From: Lysinibacillus odysseyi 34hs-1 = NBRC 100172
GTDB taxonomy: Bacteria; Bacillota; Bacilli; Bacillales_A; Planococcaceae
Reading direction: 5' to 3'
Assembly: GCF_001591965.1 (NCBI RefSeq)
Contig: NZ_BCVX01000003.1
Coordinates: 1-64,000, forward strand
DNA: 64,000 nucleotides
Position 1 is the stretch's first letter; every line of letters starts with the position of its first letter. The translations under genes were made by a program, and so were the position numbers. This document shows positions 46,447-56,638 of this stretch, in pieces. The notes beneath the pieces were generated by a model. It was not told where the DNA came from and did no database searches. It was given only the letters and a program-made list of their open reading frames with translations.

Positions 46447-46966
46447 TTGAATTCCCCCAATGCTTTTCAATAAATGCTGCCCGGCCCGATCCGACCGAAT
46501 AGCGATTGTAGTGTGCTGGATTTTTTTTGTAATAATGCTGGTGGTATTGTTCTGCAGGATAGAATGGCATAGCCTCCCGAATCTTCACAGCAATCGGCAT
46601 ACGGAACTTCCCAGATGCATCGAGTTCATCCTTTATACGTTCAGCAATCTCCTTCTGCTCCTCATTATGATAGAAAATGGCCGTTGTATAAGATTCACCA
46701 CGGTCATAAAATTGGCCTCCAGCATCTGTCGGGTCGATCAGCGTAAAATAAAGTCTTACCAAGTCTTCATAAGGATACACTTGTGGATCAAACGTAATTT
46801 GAACCGCTTCTAAATGCCCCGTTGTTTCGCTGCATACTTGTTCATATGTTGGGTTTTCGACATGTCCGCCTGTATATCCGGAGATTACGCTCTCAATCCC
46901 CGGCTGCTCGTCAAATGGCTTAACCATACACCAAAAACATCCACCTGCAAATGTTGCTACTGCCAT
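46439..46966 (-). CDS. msrA: Methionine-S-sulfoxide reductase MsrA
   Basis: 175 residues. Catalytic GCFWC (Cys10, Cys13) and the conserved [16 protein letters not shown] and [12 protein letters not shown] segments. It reduces the S isomer. Both reductases are in one operon with ypmR and ypmS. Confidence 0.95.
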   Translation of the reverse strand: MAVATFAGGCFWCMVKPFDEQPGIESVISGYTGGHVENPTYEQVCSETTGHLEAVQITFDPQVYPYEDLVRLYFTLIDPTDAGGQFYDRGESYTTAIFYHNEEQKEIAERIKDELDASGKFRMPIAVKIREAMPFYPAEQYHQHYYKKNPAHYNRYSVGSGRAAFIEKHWGNSNG

Positions 46967-46978
46967 ATATTTTCCCTC

Positions 46979-47545
46979 CTATTCTGCTGGAACGACAATC
47001 TCCAATACAATATGGTCATTTGGCAAATCAATTTCTTTTGCTCTTACACGTGACCCTGATGCAATATTGATACGTGACAAATCTACAAAAATTTCTTCGT
47101 CATTTGGAATGACAGTAATCCATGACGGGAAATCAATCGAGTCCTGCATGAGCTTCAGTACCGTCTTGGGCGGGATATTCAGCTTTCCGACATTCACTGC
47201 CGTTTGCTTTAATACAATATTTCCCTCATCAACAACCGGTTCGAAATCCATTGCAATCGGCACATCTACACCAAATACAGTCAATGTACTGAAAAGCTGT
47301 ATTTGGTCATTTACTTCAATTTCAACAGGCAATGGAGACTTATTGAGACTATCGCCTAAATACTGCTTGGCGATTGCCTCAAATTCTTTTGCTGTTGTCT
47401 GGACTGTAATTACATTACCTTCCACTTCTGCCGGTTTAGGTCTCGCTACATCCTCTGTATCTGCTACTGCTAAATAAATTATTCCTGCTACCGCTAATAC
47501 GATAGCTCCAGCCAATGTAAAGAAGGCCACTTTCCATAAGTTCAC
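46979..47545 (-). CDS. ypmS: YpmS (DUF2140) membrane-anchored protein
   Basis: 188 residues from GTG 47545 with GAGGAG just upstream. One N-terminal TM helix (about 3-27) and a DUF2140 domain outside the membrane with alternating strands. It is always next to YpmR in Bacillales. It starts 6 bases after the ypmR stop. Function not known. Confidence 0.85.
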   Translation of the reverse strand: MNLWKVAFFTLAGAIVLAVAGIIYLAVADTEDVARPKPAEVEGNVITVQTTAKEFEAIAKQYLGDSLNKSPLPVEIEVNDQIQLFSTLTVFGVDVPIAMDFEPVVDEGNIVLKQTAVNVGKLNIPPKTVLKLMQDSIDFPSWITVIPNDEEIFVDLSRINIASGSRVRAKEIDLPNDHIVLEIVVPAE

Positions 47546-47550
47546 CGCTA

Positions 47551-48480
47551 TCACTCCTCAAACCCAATCCGGCCTGCTGACATCTCCTCAATATCGCATA
47601 CTTTCATATACTGAATGATTCTCGCCGTCATCCGGTCATATCCGCTTGCATTTGGATGAAAGAAATCAGTATGATATACCATTTCCTCATTTGTTTCAAA
47701 TAAATCCGATGTTGGTACAAAACATGCATTTTGATCATCAGATGCAATTTGCGCAATGGTCATATTCCATTCATCAATGATTGTTTCAAAGGGGGTGTAT
47801 TCATCCGTAATAATCGAAAAAGGATTGTAAAACCCGATTAAAACAATCGGCACCTCACTATTGCGTTTACGGATTTCTTCAACAATTTTTCGGTAGCGTC
47901 CTTCGAATTTCACCATTTCTTTATCGAACATTTCCTTTTTCAAGGAGAAAAGATCCTTTTTCACGATCTTCATGACATCATTTCCCCCCATTGTCACTGT
48001 CACCAAATCGGCCTCTGCCAATTCCTCATCATAATGACCATTTTCTATTAATGTCAAGAGCTGATCACTTCGGCGGCCATTTTTCCCACGGTTATCTAGC
48101 TCTACTTCTAAGACAGCCGGCCATGCTTCAATTGCTTTAGCTAGGCGTTTCGTATAGCCGTATTTTCCAGTTTCGTCGCCGATGCCTCGTGTCAGTGAAT
48201 CACCTAAGGCCAAATATTGAATAGGCTCAGCACCCGTTTCCTTTCTTGAGCGCCAATCCAACTGGAAAAGAGACTCCATCAGTTCCTTGAGCTTGCTCTT
48301 GTCCTCTTCCTCTTCTAATTGCTCGGCAATAACTTCCGGTGTATAAACTTCAATGCTTTCTTCTTGCTCTTCTGCACTTTCTTCCGGCGGATTGTTCGCA
48401 GGCTGACCCTCATCTATCGTTATATAATTGCACCCTGTAAGGACGGCTGCCAGAATTACTATTGCTAACAATCTCCACAT
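47551..48480 (-). CDS. ypmR: YpmR, GDSL/SGNH-type lipoprotein hydrolase
   Basis: 309 residues. Lipobox VLTGC (Cys17), then an acidic Glu-rich linker (about 30-65). SGNH blocks: YLALGDSLTRG (Ser), the Gly block NRGKNGRRS, GGNDVM (Asn), and the DxxH block in TDFFHPNASGYDRM. It is a surface lipase or esterase on a lipid-linked or wall substrate. First gene of the ypmR-ypmS-msrA-msrB operon, as in B. subtilis. Confidence 0.9.
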   Translation of the reverse strand: MWRLLAIVILAAVLTGCNYITIDEGQPANNPPEESAEEQEESIEVYTPEVIAEQLEEEEDKSKLKELMESLFQLDWRSRKETGAEPIQYLALGDSLTRGIGDETGKYGYTKRLAKAIEAWPAVLEVELDNRGKNGRRSDQLLTLIENGHYDEELAEADLVTVTMGGNDVMKIVKKDLFSLKKEMFDKEMVKFEGRYRKIVEEIRKRNSEVPIVLIGFYNPFSIITDEYTPFETIIDEWNMTIAQIASDDQNACFVPTSDLFETNEEMVYHTDFFHPNASGYDRMTARIIQYMKVCDIEEMSAGRIGFEE

Positions 48481-48833
48481 GTTAAAACTCCCTTAACCAC
48501 GATGTATTTCCATTATAAATTCCGATTCAGCATATGAAAAGCACACAACCTTATAATACCGAAAATATTCGGCTGCACTCGGTTGAATGCTAATGAGAAA
48601 ATTTTAATCACTTCTATATTATGGTCAGAATCCTATAAATAAAGCATAAAAATTCCCAAAAAGAGCTCCCACACCAAAACACTAAGTAATCCTTTCCCTA
48701 TTCTGCTGCTTCATGCTATTACTGCTTTATATGATGATCTATATATTGAAGGCTGGCCGTTTACACTATCTATAACAAATATCGAATAATTATACGGTTA
48801 TTTAATATGTAAAAATACTATTCAATGAAAAAA
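48481..48833. other. Intergenic stretch, no gene seen
   Basis: About 350 AT-rich bases upstream of ypmR. Nothing beyond a likely promoter region, not resolved. Confidence 0.4.
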
Positions 48834-48871
48834 GAGCATCAATCTCTTGTCCTCCAAGAAAAATGATACTC
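48834..48871 (-). terminator. Terminator of the degV gene
   Basis: GAGCATCA (48834-48841) with TGATACTC (48864-48871), an inner stem of TCTTG with CAAGA, and TTTTTT on the minus strand. Confidence 0.65.
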
Positions 48872-48945
48872 TCTAAATAATAAGCGCTAGCAAAAGCTCA
48901 GTAAACGAGCTATATTATAAAAAGCTTATCTCAGCCTTCTATTAC

Positions 48946-49782
48946 TTATTCCGCATAGTACATGAAGCCAATTGCTCCCGGACCTGTATGTGTGCTAATA
49001 ATAGGGGATGTAAACGCAATATCTATGTTAGTGAAGCCCGTTTCCTTCACTAGCTCTAATAATGGATTCCCCATTGTTTGTAATCCCTCTGCATGCGATA
49101 ATCCTACACCTTTTACGGTTTTGCCTGCTGTGTCCTTCTGGAATTGTTCAAATAAATATTTCACAACCTGCTTATGACTGCGTGCTTTGGAAACAGGTGT
49201 AAACTCTCCTGTGTCCAAGCTGCCGATCGGTTTAATATTCAGCAAAGAACCGAACATCGCCTTACCCTTTCCAATGCGGCCGCCCTTCACCATATTTTCA
49301 AGAGTATCGAGCACTACAAAAAGACGTGTATTTTTACGGACTTCGTCTACACGCGCTACAATCTCCTCCACTGTTCCACCAGCATCCCGTACGATTGCCG
49401 CTTCACGTACTTGAAAGGCTAAAGCCCATGCAATATAGCGAGAATCAATGACTGTCACATTGGAATCTGTCATCTCTGCCGCTTGTTGGGCCGATTGGAA
49501 GGTACCGCTCATTCCGCCTGTCATATGGATTGAAATAATCGGATCGCCATCTTTCCCAAGCTCGTCATATAATTCCTTAAATTTTCCAGGAGCCGGCTGA
49601 GAGGACTTTGGTAATTCTTCGGCACCCTCCATCAGCTGTAAAAATGATGCCGGTTCAATATCTATACCATCCACATACGTTTTTCCGTCAATTTGGATTG
49701 TAAGTGGGACGACATGTATTTGATACTTTTCAAATTCTGCTTTAGTTAAATCACAAGTTGAATCCGTTACAATATGAATCAT
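48946..49782 (-). CDS. DegV-family fatty-acid-binding protein
   Basis: 278 residues from ATG 49782; the 9 extra codons upstream are not needed. DegV signatures: IVTDSTCDL, STDSS-like SSQPAPG, ISIHMTGGMSGTFQSA, and STHTGPGAIG. DegV proteins bind fatty acids as the FakB partner of the FakA kinase, supplying acyl phosphates for phospholipid synthesis. Confidence 0.9.
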   Translation of the reverse strand: MIHIVTDSTCDLTKAEFEKYQIHVVPLTIQIDGKTYVDGIDIEPASFLQLMEGAEELPKSSQPAPGKFKELYDELGKDGDPIISIHMTGGMSGTFQSAQQAAEMTDSNVTVIDSRYIAWALAFQVREAAIVRDAGGTVEEIVARVDEVRKNTRLFVVLDTLENMVKGGRIGKGKAMFGSLLNIKPIGSLDTGEFTPVSKARSHKQVVKYLFEQFQKDTAGKTVKGVGLSHAEGLQTMGNPLLELVKETGFTNIDIAFTSPIISTHTGPGAIGFMYYAE

Positions 49783-49878
49783 TGTTGACACATCCTTTAT
49801 TCTCTTCACTTTATTATATGTAGTTTAATATTCCCATTCAATATGACAAGTGTCATCAGCTTCAGAGAATTAGATATT

Positions 49879-50949
49879 TCACTCCTGTCTAAGCCATAAT
49901 TCATTTGTTTCAGGCACCAACTCTATAGCAAATTCATCAAATAAATGTTTGCACAAAAATACTATATCCTGCTTTATCATCAGCATAACTCCCGTATCAT
50001 TTGTCGTAACATGATACCGGATAAACAGGCGGTAGGACCCTGGTTTGAAGTCATCAATAGCTACATGAATGATATCCTTTTCTATTTGGGGATGAAGCGT
50101 AATTTGTTTGCGTATTTTTTCTACAAGAGCACGAAGCTGGTCCTCTTGATTAGTCGAGGATACGTAAAAATATTGTTCACATTTACGCTTGGTACGTTTA
50201 CTTAAATTATAAATCGGCCGGTTTACCAAATAGGCATTTGGCACATATACAAGACCTTTATCACCCGTCTGGATGAGTGTGCTGCGCAGGTTGATATCCT
50301 CTACTATTCCATCAATTTTGTTATCCTCTGTCGCAATCCAATCGCCGATTTGAAAAGGCTTGTCCAGAGCAACACTCATCCCACCGAACAAATGCCCAAG
50401 TGTATCGCGGATCCCAAATGCAATCGCTACCCCTGTAAGGCCGATTCCTGTGAGGAAGCCGTTAATATTAAAATTCCACAATGAGGCGATGGAAAACATC
50501 GCAATAATCATGATCAGCACTTTACTAATACGTAAAAAGAAAGGTGTTAATAAATCCTGATCCTTTCCCGTATGTACACGCTCGGGATTTTTTAAGTAAA
50601 ATGTCAGTACGTCATTAATTCCTTTGAAAGCATAGTAAAACATCAGCGATAAAAAGAAATTCTTCGTTGATGGATAAGTAAACAGCCATGTTTCCACTAA
50701 TACCGACAAACTTAAAATAATAAGCATCGCCATAAATGCACGACGAATTGCCGTGCTGAACTGCTCAAGAATATCGGCAATTACCGGACTTCCATTATCT
50801 CTAACAAAACGGCCCAAAAAGGCAATACCCGGCTTCATTATATATCTTTGGATGAAAAAGCCCGCTATGACAATAACGATAGCTATAATCCCATCTGTCC
50901 ATGTCGGCGGCTCAATATTCGGCAGCAGCCAATGGAAGGATTCCCACAT
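49879..50949 (-). CDS. MscS-type mechanosensitive channel
   Basis: 356 residues from ATG 50949 (TAGGTG in front). Five predicted TM helices, the last a pore-like helix with small residues (GFLTGIGLTGVAIAFG), then the beta domain with DKPFQIGDW, YVPNAYLVNRPIYNLSK, and a C-terminal alpha/beta domain. It opens under membrane tension to release solutes on osmotic downshift. Confidence 0.9.
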   Translation of the reverse strand: MWESFHWLLPNIEPPTWTDGIIAIVIVIAGFFIQRYIMKPGIAFLGRFVRDNGSPVIADILEQFSTAIRRAFMAMLIILSLSVLVETWLFTYPSTKNFFLSLMFYYAFKGINDVLTFYLKNPERVHTGKDQDLLTPFFLRISKVLIMIIAMFSIASLWNFNINGFLTGIGLTGVAIAFGIRDTLGHLFGGMSVALDKPFQIGDWIATEDNKIDGIVEDINLRSTLIQTGDKGLVYVPNAYLVNRPIYNLSKRTKRKCEQYFYVSSTNQEDQLRALVEKIRKQITLHPQIEKDIIHVAIDDFKPGSYRLFIRYHVTTNDTGVMLMIKQDIVFLCKHLFDEFAIELVPETNELWLRQE

Positions 50950-51180
50950 TAAATTCACCTACTCTAACAAGAATGCGTATGAATCATAGCATGACCACAT
51001 AGGTTTTCACAATTAATCACATTCAAAAAGACCTAAATATCTCCTTTATTGTGAACAAAATATATTACTTTCATCTTTCTTTGATATTTTTCAGCGTTTA
51101 CTTTCATTAATATGCCTGTTTTATACAGCTTTCTTCCTTGCTTCGATGATTTACATTGTTTTTACTTGTGCACAAAAAAA

Positions 51181-51205
51181 GTGGACTGCTTAAACAGCAA
51201 TCCAC
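51181..51205 (-). terminator. Terminator of the hmoA-like gene
   Basis: GTGGACTGCT with AGCAATCCAC, one mismatch, and a TTTTTTT tail on the minus strand. Confidence 0.75.
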
Positions 51206-51215
51206 CTTTTGCATC

Positions 51216-51536
51216 TTATTTTGAAATTTCTGCTACTACTTTTGCGATAATATTTTGGCTCTTAATCATTGGAGAATCCGGATTCGGCTCTCCGCCATCA
51301 GGACGTTTATGCGCTTGTTTAAAAGCATCTGATTCACGCCATGCCCCAAACGATTGTTCATTATCCCAATACATTACTACATTCATCTCATCATAATCTT
51401 CAAATTGTGTTGAAACTAATACTTCTACACGATGGAAGCCTTCAAATGTTTGTAATGGACCCGGCTTTGTGAACATAGGCGCCATTTTTTCTCCCATCCC
51501 TTTTTTTACATGCATTCTGTTTGTAACTGTAATCAT
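51216..51536 (-). CDS. Heme-degrading monooxygenase-like (HmoA/IsdG fold)
   Basis: 106 residues from ATG 51536, nine bases after AAGGAGAT. Ferredoxin-like beta-alpha pattern with the ABM family core: ITVTNRMHV, NEQSFGAWRESDAFKQAH, where Asn, Trp and His match the IsdG catalytic triad. It probably opens heme to release iron, but a quinol or antibiotic monooxygenase is possible. Alone, no Fur box seen. Confidence 0.8.
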   Translation of the reverse strand: MITVTNRMHVKKGMGEKMAPMFTKPGPLQTFEGFHRVEVLVSTQFEDYDEMNVVMYWDNEQSFGAWRESDAFKQAHKRPDGGEPNPDSPMIKSQNIIAKVVAEISK

Positions 51537-51721
51537 CGTAAACACATCTCCTTATGTGGAAGTTATCTGCTTATATTGAGAAATATGATCATTCATTTTC
51601 ATTAAATCACATATGTGACAGTGGTGCAACTATTAAACCCCTCTAGTAGAAAACAAAAATAATAGGGATGACTTTTTAATCCTAAGTATAGAAATATCGC
51701 ATCTATCATCCTTATAATAAA

Positions 51722-51749
51722 GGGCTCGTCCAATTAAAATGGCGAGCCC
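51722..51749 (-). terminator. Terminator of prsA
   Basis: GGGCTCG (51722-51728) with CGAGCCC (51743-51749), AAA in front on the plus strand, and TTTATT on the minus strand. Confidence 0.75.
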
Positions 51750-51771
51750 TTTCATATAAGAGAAACGTACT

Positions 51772-52662
51772 TTATTTCTCAAACAGAGTAGTTTTGATAT
51801 CGTATTCTTTCATTTTTTCTTCTACCCACGCTTGATATTGTTCGTTCACACGCTCTTCAACCAATTTCTTACGCGCTTCTTCCTTCGCTGATTCAAAGTT
51901 CGCTTTTACCGCTGCCTTTTTATCCGTTACTTTTATAATATGGTAACCATGTTCTGTCTTGACTGGTGTCTTGCTTACTTCCCCAACCTTCATGGCAAAG
52001 GCAGCATTTTCGAACTCTTCAACCATTTGGCCTTTGCTGAAGTATCCTAATTCTCCGCCGTTTTCGGCACTGACTGTATCTGTTGAGTATTCATGGGCTA
52101 GCTCCCCAAAATCCTCTCCAGCATTCAATTTTTTAATTACTTCATTTGCTGTTGCTTCATCTTCAACAAGAATATGACTTGCTTGCACCTGCTCTTCGGT
52201 ATTAAAGCTTTCTTTATTCTCCTCGTAGTAGGCTTTCACATCTTCATCCGTTACATCGATATAATCTTCCATCACTTTTAGCGTCAATAAGTAATTCTTA
52301 ATATCTTTTTCGACATCTTTCTTCGTCATATTATAGCTTTCCAGACTTTTCAGCAGCGCTTCTTCTCCACCGTAGGACTCAGTGTATGTTTTGTATTCCT
52401 CTGCTATTTCTTTATCGGATACTTTAATATCCAGTTTTTTTGCTTCTAATTCCACGATTTTATTTGTTATAAGTGAATCCAGTGCTGTTGAGCCGTATTG
52501 GCTTTGCAATAATTTATTTAATTCGCCTTCAGTAATTTTTTCCTTATTAACTGTTGCTACAGTCCGAGAGTCTCCCCCGTCGGAACATCCAACTAAAAAA
52601 GCGGATAGAACGATTGGTGCTGCCACCAATTTCACTATTTTCTTGAAACGTTTCTGATTCAT
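51772..52662 (-). CDS. prsA: PrsA foldase lipoprotein (parvulin-type PPIase)
   Basis: 296 residues from ATG 52662, eight bases after GGAGG. Lipobox FLVGC (Cys26). The SurA-like N domain is followed by a parvulin domain (about 133-228) with ASHILVEDEATANEVI, LGYFSKGQMV and TEHGYHIIKV. It folds secreted proteins at the outer membrane face. Essential in B. subtilis. A two-component system lies just upstream. Confidence 0.94.
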   Translation of the reverse strand: MNQKRFKKIVKLVAAPIVLSAFLVGCSDGGDSRTVATVNKEKITEGELNKLLQSQYGSTALDSLITNKIVELEAKKLDIKVSDKEIAEEYKTYTESYGGEEALLKSLESYNMTKKDVEKDIKNYLLTLKVMEDYIDVTDEDVKAYYEENKESFNTEEQVQASHILVEDEATANEVIKKLNAGEDFGELAHEYSTDTVSAENGGELGYFSKGQMVEEFENAAFAMKVGEVSKTPVKTEHGYHIIKVTDKKAAVKANFESAKEEARKKLVEERVNEQYQAWVEEKMKEYDIKTTLFEK

Positions 52663-52725
52663 TTTCATTTCCTCCAACCAATGTATTTCTCTTATATTGT
52701 ACCTAGTTAATGTGTCGGGCATACG

Positions 52726-54126
52726 TCAAACTGTTTGCGGGATAGTCAATCGGAAAGTTGTTCCCTTTTCTGAACTTTCCAGCAGAGACAAATCTCCGCC
52801 GATAGACTGCGCCATCATCTTACTCAATGCCAGTCCAAGTCCGAGACCACGCACTTTGTATTTCTTTTGATCCCCACGATAAAAACGTTCAAATATAAGA
52901 GGCTGTTCTTCTACGGGAATACCGCAGCCAAAATCCTGGACATCCACTGCAATGGTATTACCGATAAATTGTAATGATACACGGATTTCCCCGTTCTCGT
53001 CCATTGCCTGCTCTGCATTTGTAAGCAAATTCACTAAAATCTGCTGAAATCTCACCCGGTCTACAGCTATGTCCTCCCTAATTGGCAGAACATGTACATG
53101 CAGATTGATATGAGGATGTGTTGCCTTCCATGGACGGAGTATATCTTCCAGAAGTTCATTCACTTCAAACAATTCCATTTTTACAGGAACAGCATCTACA
53201 GCAAACGAATTGAATGAAAGCAGGTCTCCTACCATAGTCTTCATTTTTGTCGTTTCATCAAAAGCCATTTTAATAAAGGCCTTTGCTTCATCTCCTGTTA
53301 CTACATCATCTCTCACTGCCTGCAAAAGACCGCTGATAGAAGTGACAGGGGTCTTTAGTTCATGCGTTACACCTGCCAGCAGCTCGGTCCGTGTTTTTTC
53401 TAACTGTTCAAGCCTTATTACCATTTCTTTAAATGAAGTGACCAGCTCATCTACTTCCTTTTCTTTTAACTCTTCAGGAAGTGATATTTGATAAATACCT
53501 TTTTCTATCAACTTGGCTGCTGCGGCTACATCAAGGATTGGTTTTGAAAGACGCTTGGACAATTTATAAATAGCTCCCCATCCAAGTAAGCCGATACTAA
53601 AAATAACTAGCGCAAGCAGTCCGTACTCTTGTTTTACTGCAGTCAGTTTATCATTGGCCTCTACAGTGAATACGTAGCCTACGACCTTTTCTTCAATCGT
53701 GACACTTCTCTTAATGATTGTATACAGCTTGCCATCATTTTTCACCCGCAATGTGTTACTATCATCTGCCATTAGCTTTTTAAAGTCGAAGGAGAGCCCC
53801 GGTGGAAAGGGCCGGTTTGTCGTCACTACTTCTCCTGATGCATTGGTTATATAGACGATCGGGTTAATTTCCCTCATGGAATCTGCTTCCCGTCTGTCAA
53901 TATAGGGGTCAACCTGCTCCGGTCCTACACCTGCTGCCATATTCGTAATTCGGCTGACCATCTCTTCTGCGATCAGCTCCATCATTTCAACCCGGTGTTC
54001 TGTAGTTGTATGGCGAATCCAGAGAGCCGAAACAACGAACAACAGGACAAGCCCAACCGCCAGCGTTAATACATAATTCCTTGTCCAATACGTCAGCATG
54101 GAAATCTTGCTCTTATTCATAGACAT
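52726..54126 (-). CDS. Membrane sensor histidine kinase
   Basis: 466 residues: TM at about 14-34, extracellular part of about 125 residues (EMVSRITNMAAG to EEKVVGYV), second TM about 167-187, HAMP, HisKA with AGVTHELKTPVTS, and a HATPase (LTNAEQAM, DFGCGIP, GLGLGLALSKM). It is coupled to the regulator, whose end overlaps its start by 14 bases. The signal is unknown; prsA downstream points to an envelope or secretion-stress system, as a guess. Confidence 0.9.
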   Translation of the reverse strand: MSMNKSKISMLTYWTRNYVLTLAVGLVLLFVVSALWIRHTTTEHRVEMMELIAEEMVSRITNMAAGVGPEQVDPYIDRREADSMREINPIVYITNASGEVVTTNRPFPPGLSFDFKKLMADDSNTLRVKNDGKLYTIIKRSVTIEEKVVGYVFTVEANDKLTAVKQEYGLLALVIFSIGLLGWGAIYKLSKRLSKPILDVAAAAKLIEKGIYQISLPEELKEKEVDELVTSFKEMVIRLEQLEKTRTELLAGVTHELKTPVTSISGLLQAVRDDVVTGDEAKAFIKMAFDETTKMKTMVGDLLSFNSFAVDAVPVKMELFEVNELLEDILRPWKATHPHINLHVHVLPIREDIAVDRVRFQQILVNLLTNAEQAMDENGEIRVSLQFIGNTIAVDVQDFGCGIPVEEQPLIFERFYRGDQKKYKVRGLGLGLALSKMMAQSIGGDLSLLESSEKGTTFRLTIPQTV

Positions 54127-54790
54127 GGAATTGATACCCTACCCCGCGTAATGTGCGGATCTCTCCTTCATTTTCCGGCCATGCTGCAAGCGCCTTTCGA
54201 AGACGCTTTACAGCTAGGTCGACTGCACGGTCACTTCCTTCATAATCCCAGCCCCATATATGTTCGATCAACTGGTCACGTGTAAATGTCCGGTTTGGAT
54301 GCTCCGCTAAAAATAAAAGTACAGACAAGTCCCTTGGAGTTAAGAGAATTTCTTCGCCATTCAAGAGCACAAGATGTCCATTAAAATCTATTTCAAGGGA
54401 GCCGAATTTTTGCCTTGAAGTAGACAGAGACGTACTTCTTCTTAGCACCGCCTTTATACGGGCTACTACCTCATCAGCGATAAATGGCTTTACAACATAA
54501 TCATCTGCCCCTCCATCAAATCCGCCAAGCCGGTATTCTACATCCCCGAGCGCTGTCAGCATCATAACGGGACAGCCGCTAACAGCCCTGATCTCCTTCA
54601 GGATCGTCCATCCATCCTTTCCCGGGAGCATAACATCGAGGAGAACAAGATCCGGCTGGTGCTGTTTGAACATAGAAAGTGCTTCCTCCCCTGTAAAACA
54701 TTGCACTGCCTCATATTGTTCCTTTACTATATATGCTTTTAATACTTGGCTGATTGCAAATTCATCTTCAACAATTAATATTTTTGTCAC
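54113..54790 (-). CDS. OmpR-type response regulator
   Basis: 225 residues from GTG 54790 ([11 protein letters not shown] follows). Receiver with DVMLPGKDG (phospho-Asp) and KPFIADEVVARI, and a winged helix with TRDQLIEHIWGWDYEG and RTLRGVGYQFHV. Partner of the kinase that follows. The track-longest start is a GTG three codons upstream and is less likely. Confidence 0.9.
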   Translation of the reverse strand: MTKILIVEDEFAISQVLKAYIVKEQYEAVQCFTGEEALSMFKQHQPDLVLLDVMLPGKDGWTILKEIRAVSGCPVMMLTALGDVEYRLGGFDGGADDYVVKPFIADEVVARIKAVLRRSTSLSTSRQKFGSLEIDFNGHLVLLNGEEILLTPRDLSVLLFLAEHPNRTFTRDQLIEHIWGWDYEGSDRAVDLAVKRLRKALAAWPENEGEIRTLRGVGYQFHVYE

Positions 54791-54930
54791 CCTACCCACA
54801 CCTTCAGCTTACTTTTGTTCAGTATAGCATGTAAATATGTCCATCATAAGTCAACGGATTATAGCTTTCGTTCATTATATTTTAAAAGTATAATATAGAA
54901 AAATGCTTATATTTTAACGGAGGTGCTCGG

Positions 54931-55557
54931 ATGGCAATGGACATTTCAAATATCTTATCCGTCTATGGAAGCAGCCTTTTGAATAAGACCTCTTCCACTC
55001 AGTCAAGTTTGGCGGGCAATACAAATTTTTCAAATTACTTATTAAACGCATTATCGGGAACAGAAATGAGTACCCGCTCAAATGAAAGTACTCTTCTATC
55101 GGCTCTCTCATCCTCATCGAATACGAGTTTAGTACAAGCTCTGCTCTCGGATGATTCTTCCATGAATTTATTAGCCGATTCCTTACCTGCTACTGCGGGC
55201 AAAACAGGTTCCGCTTTTTCTTCTCTTGATGGTAATCCAATAGGAATGGATCATCAAATTCCGGGAAGTGACTATTTTAGTAACATGCTGACTTCTTCTC
55301 TGCAATCACAGGTAATGAGTATGATGGCAAATACCAAGATGAAGCTTGAAGATGATTTGAATACAGATATTGAAAAAACAGGAGATAGCCCATCACTTGG
55401 TGTACAGCAAACAATTACACGTATGCAGAATAATATTTCAAACCTAGATCATTTTATTTCTGAACGTAAAACAGAAAACAGCTTACTGGATGCATTAAAC
55501 GCCAACAGCAGCTTCACTCAATATTTAGTTAATAAAAATAGGTCTTCTGCATTATAA
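54931..55557 (+). CDS. Ser/Asn/Leu-rich hypothetical protein
   Basis: 208 residues with low complexity: repeats of Ser, Asn, Leu and Thr (LLSALSSSSNTSLVQALL), no signal or membrane segment. A short helical C-terminus (TITRMQNNISNLDHFISERK). No family is recognised. GGAGGTG precedes ATG 54931. TATAAT and TTTCGT at 17-base spacing form a plausible promoter near 54867-54895. Confidence 0.5.
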   Translation: MAMDISNILSVYGSSLLNKTSSTQSSLAGNTNFSNYLLNALSGTEMSTRSNESTLLSALSSSSNTSLVQALLSDDSSMNLLADSLPATAGKTGSAFSSLDGNPIGMDHQIPGSDYFSNMLTSSLQSQVMSMMANTKMKLEDDLNTDIEKTGDSPSLGVQQTITRMQNNISNLDHFISERKTENSLLDALNANSSFTQYLVNKNRSSAL

Positions 55558-55565
55558 ATAAAAAT

Positions 55566-55598
55566 GCCCGGTGGCTATAATCGTTATAGCTACCGGGC
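55566..55598. terminator. Bidirectional terminator
   Basis: GCCCGGT (55566-55572) with ACCGGGC (55592-55598), continued inside by GCTATAA/TTATAGC with one mismatch. It separates convergent genes. Confidence 0.85.
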
Positions 55599-55603
55599 TC
55601 CTA

Positions 55604-56638
55604 TTATTTCGTTAACATACCGCGATGAAGGGCCATTTTTAGCTCTGTAGGCTGATCACACCGGATGGCAATCTTTGTATACTCTTTTTCAAACCCCATT
55701 AATAATGAGGCTTTAACGGGCCGCTTCAGCTTAAGAATCATTTGCGGTTTTCCATCTTCGAATTCGCGGGCTATAAAGCTAAGGGTATCCGCTTGCAGCT
55801 TTTTCTCCAACTCTTCATGTTCTTCGATGATCATTTCAATATCCTCATAAAGAATTTTTGCCCGCTTAGAAATTCCAAATGAAATATACATGGCATCCTC
55901 AGTCAGGTGGATTGGATTTAAACGTACTGCATTCATTTCTGCTAAGAAGAAGAAAACAGAATAAATGTTAAGTACAAGAAGAACAATCGACAGAATCATT
56001 GACTTTTCATGGAGCCACCAGTGAAGGCCTAGTGTTTCGAGAACGATTCCATGAATAATCATTAGCATAAAAGCCATATAACTGGTGTTTTTGTGAAGCG
56101 AAATTCCTTCTGGCACCTTCTTTTTCCAGGCAAAGACAGCATAATAAAACATAAATAATTCTGAGCAAAGCACTTGAACCAAAGGATTCTTTTTCACATA
56201 TCGATCAACCGCTGCAGGGAAAGCGAAATTCATTGGAAGCAGACTTTTCTTCACGGAAGACAAAATCCTCGGTAAATATCTTACAAACATAACGATTAAC
56301 AAAAGTTCGAATGCAATAACAATCACTTCTATTGCAATACCTGCCCAAGTGACTGCCATAAATGGCTTCAGTATGTCATTTGGAATGAGAATTCTCGCTA
56401 ATATACAACCTGTTGCAGCAGTTAAGATAGCTGTTTTAATGGAAAACTTCCGCTTGGATAGCATAAAAAGAAGAGGCATAACTAAAATCAAATCCAATAA
56501 TGAGCCAAATACCACACCTTTTGTTTCAGCAGGTAGTACGCTTACTCCCAGCTGTGTATTGTATAGCATAATATTGCTTAGCAGTACCATAATTAACAGG
56601 GAAATCCATATCGGTCTCCCTTTTTCAATGACCATCAT
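55604..56638 (-). CDS. Multi-span membrane protein with cytoplasmic tail domain
   Basis: 344 residues; 7-8 hydrophobic helices up to about residue 240, then a soluble domain of about 100 residues (YISFGISKRAKILYEDIEMII) that may be PH-like. Family is not recognised; similar Bacillus proteins are sometimes mislabelled beta-carotene monooxygenase. Its ATG overlaps the stop of a decayed MarR gene, so it was once under that regulator in an operon. Confidence 0.6.
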   Translation of the reverse strand: MMVIEKGRPIWISLLIMVLLSNIMLYNTQLGVSVLPAETKGVVFGSLLDLILVMPLLFMLSKRKFSIKTAILTAATGCILARILIPNDILKPFMAVTWAGIAIEVIVIAFELLLIVMFVRYLPRILSSVKKSLLPMNFAFPAAVDRYVKKNPLVQVLCSELFMFYYAVFAWKKKVPEGISLHKNTSYMAFMLMIIHGIVLETLGLHWWLHEKSMILSIVLLVLNIYSVFFFLAEMNAVRLNPIHLTEDAMYISFGISKRAKILYEDIEMIIEEHEELEKKLQADTLSFIAREFEDGKPQMILKLKRPVKASLLMGFEKEYTKIAIRCDQPTELKMALHRGMLTK